Shown here piece after piece: positions 1 through 6,684 of a stretch of DNA of 6,950 nucleotides. The position numbers were made by a program, and so were the translations under genes. The DNA is from Chloroflexota bacterium (lineage in GTDB: Bacteria > Chloroflexota > UBA6077 > CF-72): the NCBI GenBank assembly GCA_019242065.1, contig JAFAWJ010000844.1, positions 1-6,950 on the forward strand, written 5' to 3'. The notes beneath the pieces are model-generated. The model ran no database searches, was not told the origin of the DNA, and was given only the letters and a program-made list of their open reading frames with translations. How positions within the stretch are numbered: the stretch's first letter is position 1; the number at the start of each line of letters is the position of its first letter.

Positions 1-1
1 C

Positions 2-481
2 AACAACGCTTCGGAGCTCGGTCCAACACCCATGCCCGAGTTGATCGATCTCGATCCGGATGCGTTCGTACGAACTCTCGACGTCAACCTGGTCGCACCA
101 CTTCGGCTGATCCAGCACGTCCTCCCCGCCATGCGCACCCGCGGCGAAGGCCTGGTCATCAACGTCACCTCCGACGCCGGCCTGGAAGCGTATCCAACCT
201 GGGGCGGCTACGGCGCCAGCAAGGCCGGACTGGAGCACCTGTCGCGCGTTCTTGCGGCTGAACTGGAGGACAGCGGTGTTCGTGTGTTCGTGGTCGATCC
301 GGGCGACATGGACACCGACATGCACCGCGCCGCCGAACCTGGAGTGGACCTCTCGCACCTGCCCACACCCGACCTGATTGTACCCGCGTTCGTGCGCCTG
401 CTGGATGAACCCAGCCATTTTGGGCGCTTCGAAGCGCAGCAACTGCTTCGCTCTCCGGAACGGGAGATTGTTTCTCGATGA
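2..481 (+). CDS. Short-chain dehydrogenase/reductase (SDR), 5'-partial
   Basis: This is the C-terminal two thirds of a classical SDR oxidoreductase, which would move hydride between NAD(P)H and an alcohol or carbonyl substrate in the cytoplasm. The frame is open from base 2 and begins with the family NNAS motif, so the ATG at 32 is internal and the real start lies outside the window with the glycine-rich cofactor loop. Numbering from that ATG, the catalytic positions are Asn19 (LDVNLVAP), Ser47 (VTSDAG), Tyr60 and Lys64 (YGASK), followed by a PGDMDTDM segment like the family's PG-x-x-x-T motif. All catalytic residues are present, so an active enzyme is expected. Substrate cannot be told from sequence. 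The stop TGA overlaps the next start (ATGA at 478-481), indicating translational coupling to the QueA-like gene. Confidence 0.9.
   Translation, partial: NNASELGPTPMPELIDLDPDAFVRTLDVNLVAPLRLIQHVLPAMRTRGEGLVINVTSDAGLEAYPTWGGYGASKAGLEHLSRVLAAELEDSGVRVFVVDPGDMDTDMHRAAEPGVDLSHLPTPDLIVPAFVRLLDEPSHFGRFEAQQLLRSPEREIVSR
462..466 (+). promoter_or_regulatory. Ribosome binding site of the QueA-like gene
   Basis: GGGAG lies inside the end of the SDR gene, 11 bases before the ATG at 478. It supports 478 (the ATG that overlaps the SDR stop) as the start, although the next codon at 481 is also ATG and would shorten the protein by one residue. Confidence 0.5.
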
Positions 482-1530
482 TGCAACTTGAACACCATTC
501 AGGTCCGCTGGAATTTGCTTTGCCAGCCGACCTCGAAGCGCACGAGCCGCCGGAAGCGCGCGGTCTGACGCGTGACGGAGTCCGCCTGCTTGTCAGCCAT
601 CTGGATGACGATACGGTCGAACACCACCGGTTTGTCGACCTGCCCGAGGTGCTGCAGCCGGGCGATCTGCTGATCGCCAACGACTCGGCAACCGTCCCCG
701 CGGCGTTGACCGCCACAGGCAATGATGGCGGATCGTTTGCGCTGCACATTTCGACTCCGCTCCACGGAAACGTGTGGGTCGTGGAGCCCAGGCACGCGTC
801 TGTTTCGGCGGGCGACGTGCTGACATTGAGTGGCGGCGCGAGCGCAAGATTGCTGGCGCCGTATGCGGACTCGACGCGTCTCTGGCTGGCGGCCTTCAGT
901 ACCGACGTCCGCACCTTGATGACCAGCGCTGGTCGGCCGATCACCTACCCGTATGTGCAAGGTCGCTGGCCGATCGACATGTACCAGACGGTCTATGCCG
1001 GCCCGTCCGGGTCGGCGGAGATGCCATCTGCTGGACGTGCGTTCAGTCCGGACGTCATGGCGGAGCTTGCGCACCGCGGCATCGGCTTCATGACGCTCAC
1101 GCTTCACACGGGGGTCGCGAGTCTCGAAACCCACGAACGACCCTACGCGGAGGAGTTCTGGGTGCCGGAGGCAACCGCGGCGGCCGTCCGAAGGGCGAGG
1201 GCAGATGGACGCCGCGTCGTGGCCGTGGGCACCACCGTGGTGCGCGCGCTCGAAAGCGCAGCCGAGTTGGACTCGGGCAACGTGGTCGCGTGCCACGCGT
1301 GGACGGAGCTGATGATTACCCCGGCGCGCGGCGTCGCCGTGGTGGACAGCCTGCTGACCGGGTTTCACGAGCCGCGGGCGACACACCTGGCGATGCTCGA
1401 GGCGATCGCCGGCCGGCGGCATCTGGAGATAGCCTACGCGGCGGCGCTGGAGGGCCGCTATTTGTGGCATGAGTTTGGCGACCTGCACGTGATGCTGTCC
1501 GGAGGCCGAGGGGCGCGCCGCAATTATTAG
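478..1530 (+). CDS. QueA-like S-adenosylmethionine:tRNA ribosyltransferase-isomerase family protein
   Basis: The 350-residue product matches the QueA family over its whole length. True QueA moves the ribosyl part of SAM onto preQ1 in tRNA to form epoxyqueuosine. Family landmarks in order: LPEVLQPGDLLIANDS (55-70, like PGDLLVLNDT), MYQTVYAGPSGSAEMPSAG (168-186), LTLHTG (207-212), VAVGTTVVRALES (248-260), WTELMITP (275-282), VVDSLLTGFHEP (288-299) and EFGDLHVML (332-340). Length is normal, but several usually strict positions differ: NDTR is NDSA, GLHF is GRAF, VTLHVG is LTLHTG, and the FHLP-x-ST segment is FHEPRAT. It may therefore be a paralogue with an altered substrate instead of the queuosine enzyme. 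No other queuosine gene is visible. It overlaps the SDR stop by 4 bases, so the two are probably co-expressed. Confidence 0.87.
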   Translation: MMQLEHHSGPLEFALPADLEAHEPPEARGLTRDGVRLLVSHLDDDTVEHHRFVDLPEVLQPGDLLIANDSATVPAALTATGNDGGSFALHISTPLHGNVWVVEPRHASVSAGDVLTLSGGASARLLAPYADSTRLWLAAFSTDVRTLMTSAGRPITYPYVQGRWPIDMYQTVYAGPSGSAEMPSAGRAFSPDVMAELAHRGIGFMTLTLHTGVASLETHERPYAEEFWVPEATAAAVRRARADGRRVVAVGTTVVRALESAAELDSGNVVACHAWTELMITPARGVAVVDSLLTGFHEPRATHLAMLEAIAGRRHLEIAYAAALEGRYLWHEFGDLHVMLSGGRGARRNY

Positions 1531-1598
1531 TTGAAGCGGCGGCTGAGGCGGACATCGATCCTCACGCGGCGTGGACGCCAGCCCCACTAGGAAAACCG

Positions 1599-1637
1599 AC
1601 ACCCGCGAAGCCGGCGCGCGCTGGCCCTCGCGGGTGT
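1599..1637. terminator. Hairpin between convergent genes, probable bidirectional terminator
   Basis: A perfect 10-base inverted repeat (ACACCCGCGA at 1599-1608 and TCGCGGGTGT at 1628-1637) encloses a second GC-rich stem at 1610-1625 (GCCGGCG pairing with CGCTGGC, one G-T pair). It sits in the 148-bp gap between the QueA-like gene (stop at 1530) and the dehydratase gene (stop at 1679), which converge. On the minus strand the stem is followed by a short T run (complement of 1592-1595), giving a weak intrinsic-terminator shape. On the plus strand no T run follows. The rest of 1531-1678 holds no recognisable gene. Confidence 0.65.
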
Positions 1638-1678
1638 GCACGTGCGTAAGCAGGTGAGCAGCGGCTGACGACGTCAGG

Positions 1679-3187
1679 TCAGCTGGCTGCCGCGATGGCC
1701 TCTTCGCTGCGCGTTGCGCGAGCGATAAGAGCGCGCAGCAGGCCGGGATAGTCCGCGGGCTCGACGCGACCGGACTGGCGGCGACGGTCCAGGTCGCGCA
1801 CACCCTCCAGAAGGGCAGGGCCGTCCACGAGGTACCCAGGCTCCACGCGCCACACCGCCGGGCGCTCGGTGGCTACCAGGCGCTCGTCCTCGGCGTGGAG
1901 TTCCTCGCGCATCTTTTCGCCGGGGCGGAGGCCCGTGTACCGGATGGCGACGTCGCGGCCGGGGCGCAAGCCCTTGAGCCGCACCAGTCGGTCGGCCAGG
2001 CGCTCGATGCGGACCTCGTTGCCCATGTCGAGCACGAACAGACCACCGGGTCCCGCGTATGCGGCTGATAGCAACACCAGGCTGGCGGCTTCCTCGACGG
2101 TCATGAAGTAGCGCTGCGCGTCGGGATGGGTGATGGTGATCGGCCCACCCGCGTCGATCTGACGCAGCAGGGTGGGCACGACGCTGCCGCGACTCCCGAG
2201 CACATTGCCGAAGCGCACGGCTGAGAGCACCGTGGCCGTCGCGGAGGTCTCGCCAACCGCCACGGTCATGAGCTCGGCGACCCGCTTGGTCAGGCCCATG
2301 AAGCTGGTCGGGTTGACCGCCTTGTCGGTCGATATCACCACCACGTGTTCGGCCCCGGCCGCGACGGCCGCCTCGCAGATGGCCAGCGTGCCGAGCACGT
2401 TGGTCGCAAAGCCCTGGTCCGGGTTGGCCTCTACCAGCGGCACGTGTTTGTACGCGGCGGCGTGAAAGACGATGGTCGGAGACTCGCGCAGGAACAGCTC
2501 GCGCATGCGGCGAGCGTCGGCCACATCGGCAATGCACGTCCGCACGCCGGCGACGCTGCCCTCGAGCTCGTATAGGCCGGTCTCGTTGGTATCGACGGCC
2601 AGAATATCCGCGGCCCCGACGGCCAGGACCTGGCGGGTCAGCTCGGCGCCAATCGAGCCGGCCGCGCCGGTGATCAGCACACGTTTGCCGACCAGGACCG
2701 GCGCGCAGGCTTGGACGTCAAGCCGCACCATGGGCCGCTCGAGGAGCTCCTCCAGTTCGATCGAGCGTGCGGCCGCCAGACGAACCGCGGCGCTCGCGGC
2801 CGAGGCGAGGATCGGGCCAACGCAGGCGACGAAGTGCGGCAAGTGCCAGAGTGGCTCGCGCAAGATGAGGTCGTTGACGAGCAGCACCAGAACCAGCGCC
2901 ACGGCGCCGCCGACGAGAAACGGCGCCACCGGCCGGGCGGCGATCGGCGAACCGGGGCGCCGCAGGCGAGTCATCACCTCGCCGGCGACCACCTGGACGA
3001 CGGCGGCAATGCACAGCCAGGGCACCAGGCGCTGTGCGTAGGTCGCTGGCACACTGCCTTCGTCGAGGAAGCGCAGCAGCATCGCGAGGGCAATGCTGGC
3101 GGCACCGGCGAAGGCGTCCAGCCCGGCGAGTTGCCAGGGCGACGGGCTGAAGCGCAGCGGGCGGCTACGCACCAACGCCTGCCGCAT
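1679..3187 (-). CDS. CapD/WbpM-type NDP-sugar 4,6-dehydratase, membrane-anchored, short form
   Basis: This family converts UDP-GlcNAc (or a related UDP-sugar) to a 4-keto-6-deoxy sugar for capsule, O-antigen or glycan synthesis. The 502-residue product has about four hydrophobic helices (roughly 18-38, 53-72, 86-108, 117-139). A linker (ELLERPMVRLD, 146-156) leads to an extended-SDR domain: GAAGSIG (174-180), acidic Asp199 after the second strand, HAAAYKHVP (242-250), STDKAVNP (286-293), Met297, Lys301, VRFGNVLGSRGSV (324-336) and GLRPGEK (419-425). Met297 stands where FlaA1-type enzymes have Tyr, as in the Ser-Met-Lys triad of WbpM, which favours the WbpM/PglF type. Full-length relatives have about 600-660 residues with another nucleotide-binding-like domain between membrane part and catalytic domain. 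Here that domain is absent and the membrane part joins the linker directly. The ATG at 3187 has no clear ribosome binding site. Exact sugar not determinable. Confidence 0.9.
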   Translation of the reverse strand: MRQALVRSRPLRFSPSPWQLAGLDAFAGAASIALAMLLRFLDEGSVPATYAQRLVPWLCIAAVVQVVAGEVMTRLRRPGSPIAARPVAPFLVGGAVALVLVLLVNDLILREPLWHLPHFVACVGPILASAASAAVRLAAARSIELEELLERPMVRLDVQACAPVLVGKRVLITGAAGSIGAELTRQVLAVGAADILAVDTNETGLYELEGSVAGVRTCIADVADARRMRELFLRESPTIVFHAAAYKHVPLVEANPDQGFATNVLGTLAICEAAVAAGAEHVVVISTDKAVNPTSFMGLTKRVAELMTVAVGETSATATVLSAVRFGNVLGSRGSVVPTLLRQIDAGGPITITHPDAQRYFMTVEEAASLVLLSAAYAGPGGLFVLDMGNEVRIERLADRLVRLKGLRPGRDVAIRYTGLRPGEKMREELHAEDERLVATERPAVWRVEPGYLVDGPALLEGVRDLDRRRQSGRVEPADYPGLLRALIARATRSEEAIAAAS

Positions 3188-3249
3188 ACCTGCTACTAGA
3201 CCCGCCCGCGTGTGTCCGCGCCTCGCATTCGCCGCCCCGCCCGCCGTTC

Positions 3250-3281
3250 GATATAGCTAAGCGTAATCGCAAAGCGTCACA
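3250..3281 (-). promoter_or_regulatory. Candidate promoter of the CapD-like gene
   Basis: Read on the minus strand, the AT-rich segment TTAGCTATATC (complement of 3250-3260) stands out in GC-rich surroundings and could supply a -10 element. A TGTGAC hexamer (complement of 3276-3281), 16 bases before TAGCTA, could serve as a poor -35. This places a start of transcription about 55-60 bases before the ATG at 3187. The match to consensus is weak, so this is a suggestion only. Confidence 0.3.
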
Positions 3282-3324
3282 CGAACCGTCACGCGCGTTC
3301 GAAAAAGCGTCACGCGGGCGTCAT
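3275..3324. repeat. Four phased CGTCAC/T hexamers upstream of the CapD-like gene
   Basis: CGTCAC occurs at 3275-3280, 3287-3292 and 3308-3313, and CGTCAT at 3319-3324. Two copies share a longer form, AAAGCGTCAC (3271-3280 and 3304-3313). Start-to-start distances are 12, 21 and 11 bases, near one, two and one turns of the helix. On the minus strand they read as GTGACG direct repeats running from the candidate -35 position upstream, the arrangement expected of a site for a dimeric or oligomeric activator. No regulator gene is in the window. They are too short and irregular for a CRISPR array. Confidence 0.45.
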
Positions 3325-3329
3325 TCGCA

Positions 3330-4646
3330 TCACAAATTCAAAAACTCGCGAGAAGTAGCAGGCACCTGCGGGCTGCTGGTGTCGAGCGCGGCGCCGAGGA
3401 CACCCACTTCGAAGCCGCGTGACTGCCACGCCTGTCGGTCAATCACGTTCCGCGCGTCCAGCACACGCTTGCCGCTCACCAGACTGGCGGCCAGGTCGAC
3501 GTCCAGATCGTGGAACGCACGATGGTCGACAAGCAACACGATCGCCTGTGCATCGCGCAACGCCTGTGGTAGGCCCACCAGTGGTGCCGGCAAGCCGAGG
3601 GTCTCGGGCTTGACGTGCGGATCGCACAGTCGCACGGCGTAGCCGGCTTCGATCGCCAGTTCGGCGACCTGCAGCGCCGGGCTCTCACGGATGTCGTCAA
3701 CTTCGGCTTTGTAAGTGACCCCGAGCAGCGCAATCGGCGCCGGCGGCGCAACCATGGCACGCAGACGAGCGATCACGTGGCGCGGCATATCGTCGTTGAC
3801 GTGGCGCGCCGCGCGGATCAACGTCGCCAGATCGGGCGCCGCGCCCACCAGGAACCAGGGATCGACGGCGATGCAGTGTCCGCCGACGCCTGGCCCAGGC
3901 GTGAGCACGTTGACGCGCGGATGATGGTTCGCCAGCCGGATGGCTTCCCAGACGTCGACGCCGATGCGTTCGGCGATCAGCGCGAACTCGTTGGCCAGCG
4001 CCACGTTCACGTCGCGGTAGGTGTTCTCCATGACCTTGACCATCTCGGCGACGGTCGCGTCGGTCAGCATGATCGCGCCTTTGACGAACGAGCGGTACAG
4101 CTCAGCGGCCTGGTCGGCGCACGCCGGGGTCAGGCCACCGGCCAGGCGGTCGTTCTGTTCCAGCTCGACGAGGATGCGGCCCGGCAGGACGCGCTCGGGG
4201 CAATGCGCGACGTGGAAGTCGACGCCAGGGCGCAGTCCTGACTCGGCCAGTATTGGCGCGAGCACGTCGCGGGTGGTGCCTGGCGGAACCGTCGACTCGA
4301 GCACCACCAGGTTGCCGCGACGCAAAAGCGGCGTCACCTGGCGGGCGGCCGTCTCGACGTAGCTCAGGTCGGCGGCACTGGTCGCGGGGTCGAGCGGCGT
4401 GGGGACGGCGATGATGAAGGCATCGGCGGGCTCGGGCCGCGTGCGGACTTTCAGCCGGCCCGAGTTGATCGCCGCGGTGATCAGCGTCTGCAGCTCAGGC
4501 TCGTCCAGCGAGGCGAGGCCGGCCTGGAGCGCGGCCTGCACGCGCGGACTGGGATCGACGCCGATGACGTCGTTGCCTGCCAGGGCAAACATGCTGCCGG
4601 TCGGCAGGCCGATATAGCCAAGTCCAAGAACGCAGATTCGGGTCAC
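3330..4646 (-). CDS. wecC: UDP-N-acetyl-D-mannosamine dehydrogenase-like nucleotide-sugar dehydrogenase
   Basis: The product (438 residues) is a UDP-sugar 6-dehydrogenase that oxidises C6 of the sugar in two NAD-dependent steps to a uronic acid; the closest type I recognise makes UDP-ManNAcA. The N-terminal NAD domain has GLGYIGLP (8-15) with Asp31 after the second strand, then VPTPLD (81-86) and ESTVPPGTT (117-125). The central domain has EMVKVMENTYRDVNVALANE (201-220). The catalytic segment GPGVGGHCIAVDPWF (251-265) has Cys258, and its flank HPRVNVLTPG is WecC-like. The C-terminal domain has GVTYKAEVDDIRESPA (309-324) and VLDARN (395-400). All key residues are present and length is normal. 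The start is GTG at 4646, with no earlier in-frame start that keeps the family N-terminus and no clear ribosome binding site. UDP-glucose and UDP-GlcNAc dehydrogenases are less likely alternatives. It follows the lipid-carrier transferase by 90 bases on the same strand. Confidence 0.9.
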   Translation of the reverse strand: MTRICVLGLGYIGLPTGSMFALAGNDVIGVDPSPRVQAALQAGLASLDEPELQTLITAAINSGRLKVRTRPEPADAFIIAVPTPLDPATSAADLSYVETAARQVTPLLRRGNLVVLESTVPPGTTRDVLAPILAESGLRPGVDFHVAHCPERVLPGRILVELEQNDRLAGGLTPACADQAAELYRSFVKGAIMLTDATVAEMVKVMENTYRDVNVALANEFALIAERIGVDVWEAIRLANHHPRVNVLTPGPGVGGHCIAVDPWFLVGAAPDLATLIRAARHVNDDMPRHVIARLRAMVAPPAPIALLGVTYKAEVDDIRESPALQVAELAIEAGYAVRLCDPHVKPETLGLPAPLVGLPQALRDAQAIVLLVDHRAFHDLDVDLAASLVSGKRVLDARNVIDRQAWQSRGFEVGVLGAALDTSSPQVPATSREFLNL

Positions 4647-4657
4647 AGCGGTCGGAT

Positions 4658-4677
4658 GTCAGACAGCAACGTCAGAC
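4658..4677. repeat. Direct repeat GTCAGAC upstream of the UDP-sugar dehydrogenase gene
   Basis: GTCAGAC occurs at 4658-4664 and again at 4671-4677, 13 bases apart, 12 bases before the GTG start at 4646. It could be a small operator or chance. The surrounding 90-bp gap (4647-4736) shows no clear promoter or terminator, so the gene may be read from the upstream transferase gene. Confidence 0.2.
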
Positions 4678-4736
4678 CTTAGCAGCACAGCCGTATCCGG
4701 GCCGCTGAGCTGGGTTTGGGGCGCAGTCTGCATTCA

Positions 4737-5777
4737 CTACGAGTTCTGGCTTCCGAGTTCTTCTCTGACAACGTTCGAGCGGTGATTCGGTTGCTCGAGC
4801 CGCCAGACCAGGGCCACGACGGCCAGCATGGGCACGTAGGCTACCAGCGCCAACAGCTGGCGCAGCGGCTCGGCGGCGTACAGACCGGCCAGCGCCGCGC
4901 CCGCGGCGACGACAGCCAGGCCCGCGTATAGGCCAGTCACCTGCGCGTGGGACAGCCCGCTGCGGACCAGCCGCTGGTAGTAGTGCGAGCGATGCGCAGC
5001 ATACCACCGCTCACCGCGCGCAACCCGGCGTCCCAGGGTGACCAGACTGTCGAACAGGAACGGAGCGAACAGGATCAGCCCGAACTCGATCGGCAAGCGT
5101 CCGCCGCCGACGCCGATATTGGCCAGCAGGCTCAGCCCGGCGAAGCTGAAGCCCAGGAAGGTGCTCCCGACGTCGCCCATGAACATGCGCGCGCGCGGCA
5201 TGTTGTACATCGCAAAGCCAAGCGAGCTGGCACTGAGCAGGCCGCCTCCGATCGCGACCAGCGGGTTGCGGACGAGCACGCCGGCGATGGCCAGCGCAGC
5301 GCCGGCGATGATGGCCTGGGCGGCGGCGAGGCCGTCGATGCCGTCCATGAAGTTGTAAACGTTGGTCAGCACAACCACGTACACGAAGGCAACGACCAGG
5401 GCTGCCCACGCGGTTGACTCCCCGAGCTGGACACCCGCGAAGGTCAGCAGGATGGCGCCCACCAGATGGGTGACGAGCCGCGGCGTCGCGGGCAACGGGT
5501 GAAGGTCGTCGACGAACGAGACGCTGGCAACCAGGCCCGCGCCAGCCAGCCAGCCGAGGGCACGCGGTGAGAGGGAACCGTCATTCGCGAGCCAGAGGCC
5601 GAGGCCACCGAAGAATCCCAGGACGATGACCAGGCCGCCACCACGCAGCGTGGGGCGAGTGTGCGAACTGCGTTCGTTGGGGATGTCGAGTGCGCGACTC
5701 GGCGCGTAGTGCAGGTAGACCCACCCGCCGGATGCCGCGATCGCGAACGCCAGGACGATAGGCGGCAGGAGCGGCAT
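4737..5777 (-). CDS. WbpL/WecA-type polyprenyl-phosphate N-acetylhexosamine-1-phosphate transferase
   Basis: An integral membrane enzyme that starts a surface glycan by moving an amino-sugar phosphate from its UDP form onto undecaprenyl phosphate. The 346-residue product has about ten to eleven hydrophobic helices and the family motifs in order: DIPNERSSHTRPTLRGGG (31-48), SFVDDLHPL (87-95, Asp90-Asp91), NVYNFMDGIDGL (139-150, Asp145 and Asp148), MFMGDVGST (198-206) and AHRSHYYQRL (261-270). The opening PN-x-RSSH and the HRSHYYQRL loop resemble WbpL more than MraY. I chose the ATG at 5777 because the open frame beyond it (to 6059) lies antiphase over the preceding paa gene, is proline/serine/arginine-rich and lacks any family similarity. 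There is no obvious ribosome binding site. It ends with tandem stops TAG TGA and is followed after 90 bases by the UDP-sugar dehydrogenase. The sugar (FucNAc, QuiNAc or GlcNAc) is not determinable. Confidence 0.9.
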   Translation of the reverse strand: MPLLPPIVLAFAIAASGGWVYLHYAPSRALDIPNERSSHTRPTLRGGGLVIVLGFFGGLGLWLANDGSLSPRALGWLAGAGLVASVSFVDDLHPLPATPRLVTHLVGAILLTFAGVQLGESTAWAALVVAFVYVVVLTNVYNFMDGIDGLAAAQAIIAGAALAIAGVLVRNPLVAIGGGLLSASSLGFAMYNMPRARMFMGDVGSTFLGFSFAGLSLLANIGVGGGRLPIEFGLILFAPFLFDSLVTLGRRVARGERWYAAHRSHYYQRLVRSGLSHAQVTGLYAGLAVVAAGAALAGLYAAEPLRQLLALVAYVPMLAVVALVWRLEQPNHRSNVVREELGSQNS

Positions 5778-5787
5778 CGTGTGGGTG

Positions 5788-5799
5788 AGCGTACACGCT
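5788..5799. promoter_or_regulatory. Small palindrome just before the WbpL-like gene
   Basis: AGCGT-AC-ACGCT is a 5-2-5 inverted repeat, 10 bases before the ATG at 5777, in the 67-bp gap after the paa gene. It could bind a repressor or form a small RNA hairpin at the translation start. It is short enough to arise by chance in GC-rich DNA. Confidence 0.2.
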
Positions 5800-5844
5800 G
5801 GCGCCGCCCAGATCAGGTGTGGGAGACCAGCTGGGGTGCTCGGT

Positions 5845-6684
5845 TCAGGGTTGGAGGCGGCGAGCGACGGGGTCCCACCGCGGCCAGGGCAGCTCACGCG
5901 CCAGGAGCGGATTGGCGAGGCCGACTTCATCCAGGATTGGCTCGAGACGCGCACGCAGGTGGCGGCGCAGTTGGTCGGGCGACCCGGCAAGCAGCGCCGC
6001 GGCGGCGAGTGGGGAGACAACGGGGTCGTCGCTAGGGCCCAACCAGGTGAAGGCGTCATCCCAGATGCGAGTCACCGCGGGCACGGCGCGGACGTCGGCA
6101 CGCGACGCGCCCAACCCGCGGCGTGGACCCAGTGTGCCGACTCCTCCTGCTGGATCTTGCGCGCGCGCTGACGGAGCGGCTCGTAAACCGAATCGACAGC
6201 GCTCGACAGTAGCACCGTCATTGCCGTATCGACGATCAGATTCGCAGCGACGAAGTCAGTCCACGAGCCTGAAGGGTGTGTCCAGGCAGCGCATGGCCGA
6301 GGTGGCGCGTTGTTGCCAGCCCTTTTCTTCTACTGAAGCGACAGTGTGTCCGGCCGGAAAGCCGCGGAGCAGGGGGTAGAACGAGCGGGCGTGGCCAAGC
6401 TCGTCCTGGGCCATGGCGGCGGCGGCCACGGCCGACTCGAGCAATGGGGCGCCCGTACACCACCACCACTCGGCGTAGCGACGACCGAGCACGTATTTGT
6501 TGTCGGCCAGCGAGCGCAACATGCCGAACATCGGCGCGCGCAACTCGGGAGGAAGCGTGTGAACCAACGAGAGATCGGCGCGCTCGACGGTGCTGGCGGC
6601 GGCGGCGGCGGCCACCGCTCGCTGCATGGCCTCCTGGTCGGTGGCGGTTTCGAACAGTCCGGAGTTGGGACTGGACTGGGTCAC
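5845..6684 (-). pseudogene. paaC: PaaA/PaaC-family ferritin-like subunit of phenylacetyl-CoA epoxidase, with two frameshifts
   Basis: By position after paaB this is the third gene of a phenylacetyl-CoA 1,2-epoxidase operon. Translation starts at GTG 6684, overlapping the paaB stop by 4 bases (GTGA). The first frame gives LADNKYVLGRRYAEW (59-73) and MAQDELGHAR (91-100) and meets a stop at 6256. Homology continues one base out of frame (SWTDFVAANLIVDTA, then YEPLRQRARKIQQEESAHW) and meets a stop at 6072. It then returns to the original frame (VTRIWDDAFTWLGPSDD) and ends at 5845. One extra base near the GGG at 6274-6276 and one missing base near the CCC at 6110-6112 would restore about 280 residues, close to family size. 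Apparent di-iron ligands Glu72, Glu95-xx-His98, Asp152 and Glu181-xx-His184 (repaired numbering) are all present, unlike typical PaaC, so a PaaA-like catalytic role is possible. The shifts may be sequencing errors or true inactivation. Confidence 0.8.

Noticed and set aside
499..1803. Long open frame (434 codons) on the minus strand over the QueA-like gene
   Set aside because: It is antisense to a gene with clear family motifs, is rich in Arg, His and Gln, has no recognisable domain, and runs into the terminator and the neighbouring gene. It is a typical high-GC shadow.
3271..3324. CGTCAC repeats as a CRISPR array
   Set aside because: Repeat units are only 6-10 bases with uneven 5-15 base gaps; no repeat or spacer of CRISPR size and no cas gene is present.
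3615..4241. 208-codon plus-strand frame opposite the UDP-sugar dehydrogenase gene
   Set aside because: Its sequence is Arg-, Gln-, Asp- and His-rich with no domain, and the opposite strand encodes a complete enzyme with all catalytic residues.
4659..4733. 24-codon open frame on the minus strand directly after the tandem stops of the WbpL-like gene
   Set aside because: It begins at an ATG right after TAG TGA but has no ribosome binding site, no recognisable motif and ends before the next gene; it is probably chance.
5778..6059. 94-codon N-terminal extension of the WbpL-like protein
   Set aside because: It overlaps the preceding paa gene in another frame and has no similarity to the family, whose first helix begins at the ATG at 5777.
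6590..6615. GGC trinucleotide run
   Set aside because: It encodes an alanine stretch near the N-terminus of the PaaC-position protein; it is ordinary low-complexity coding sequence and not a separate repeat element.
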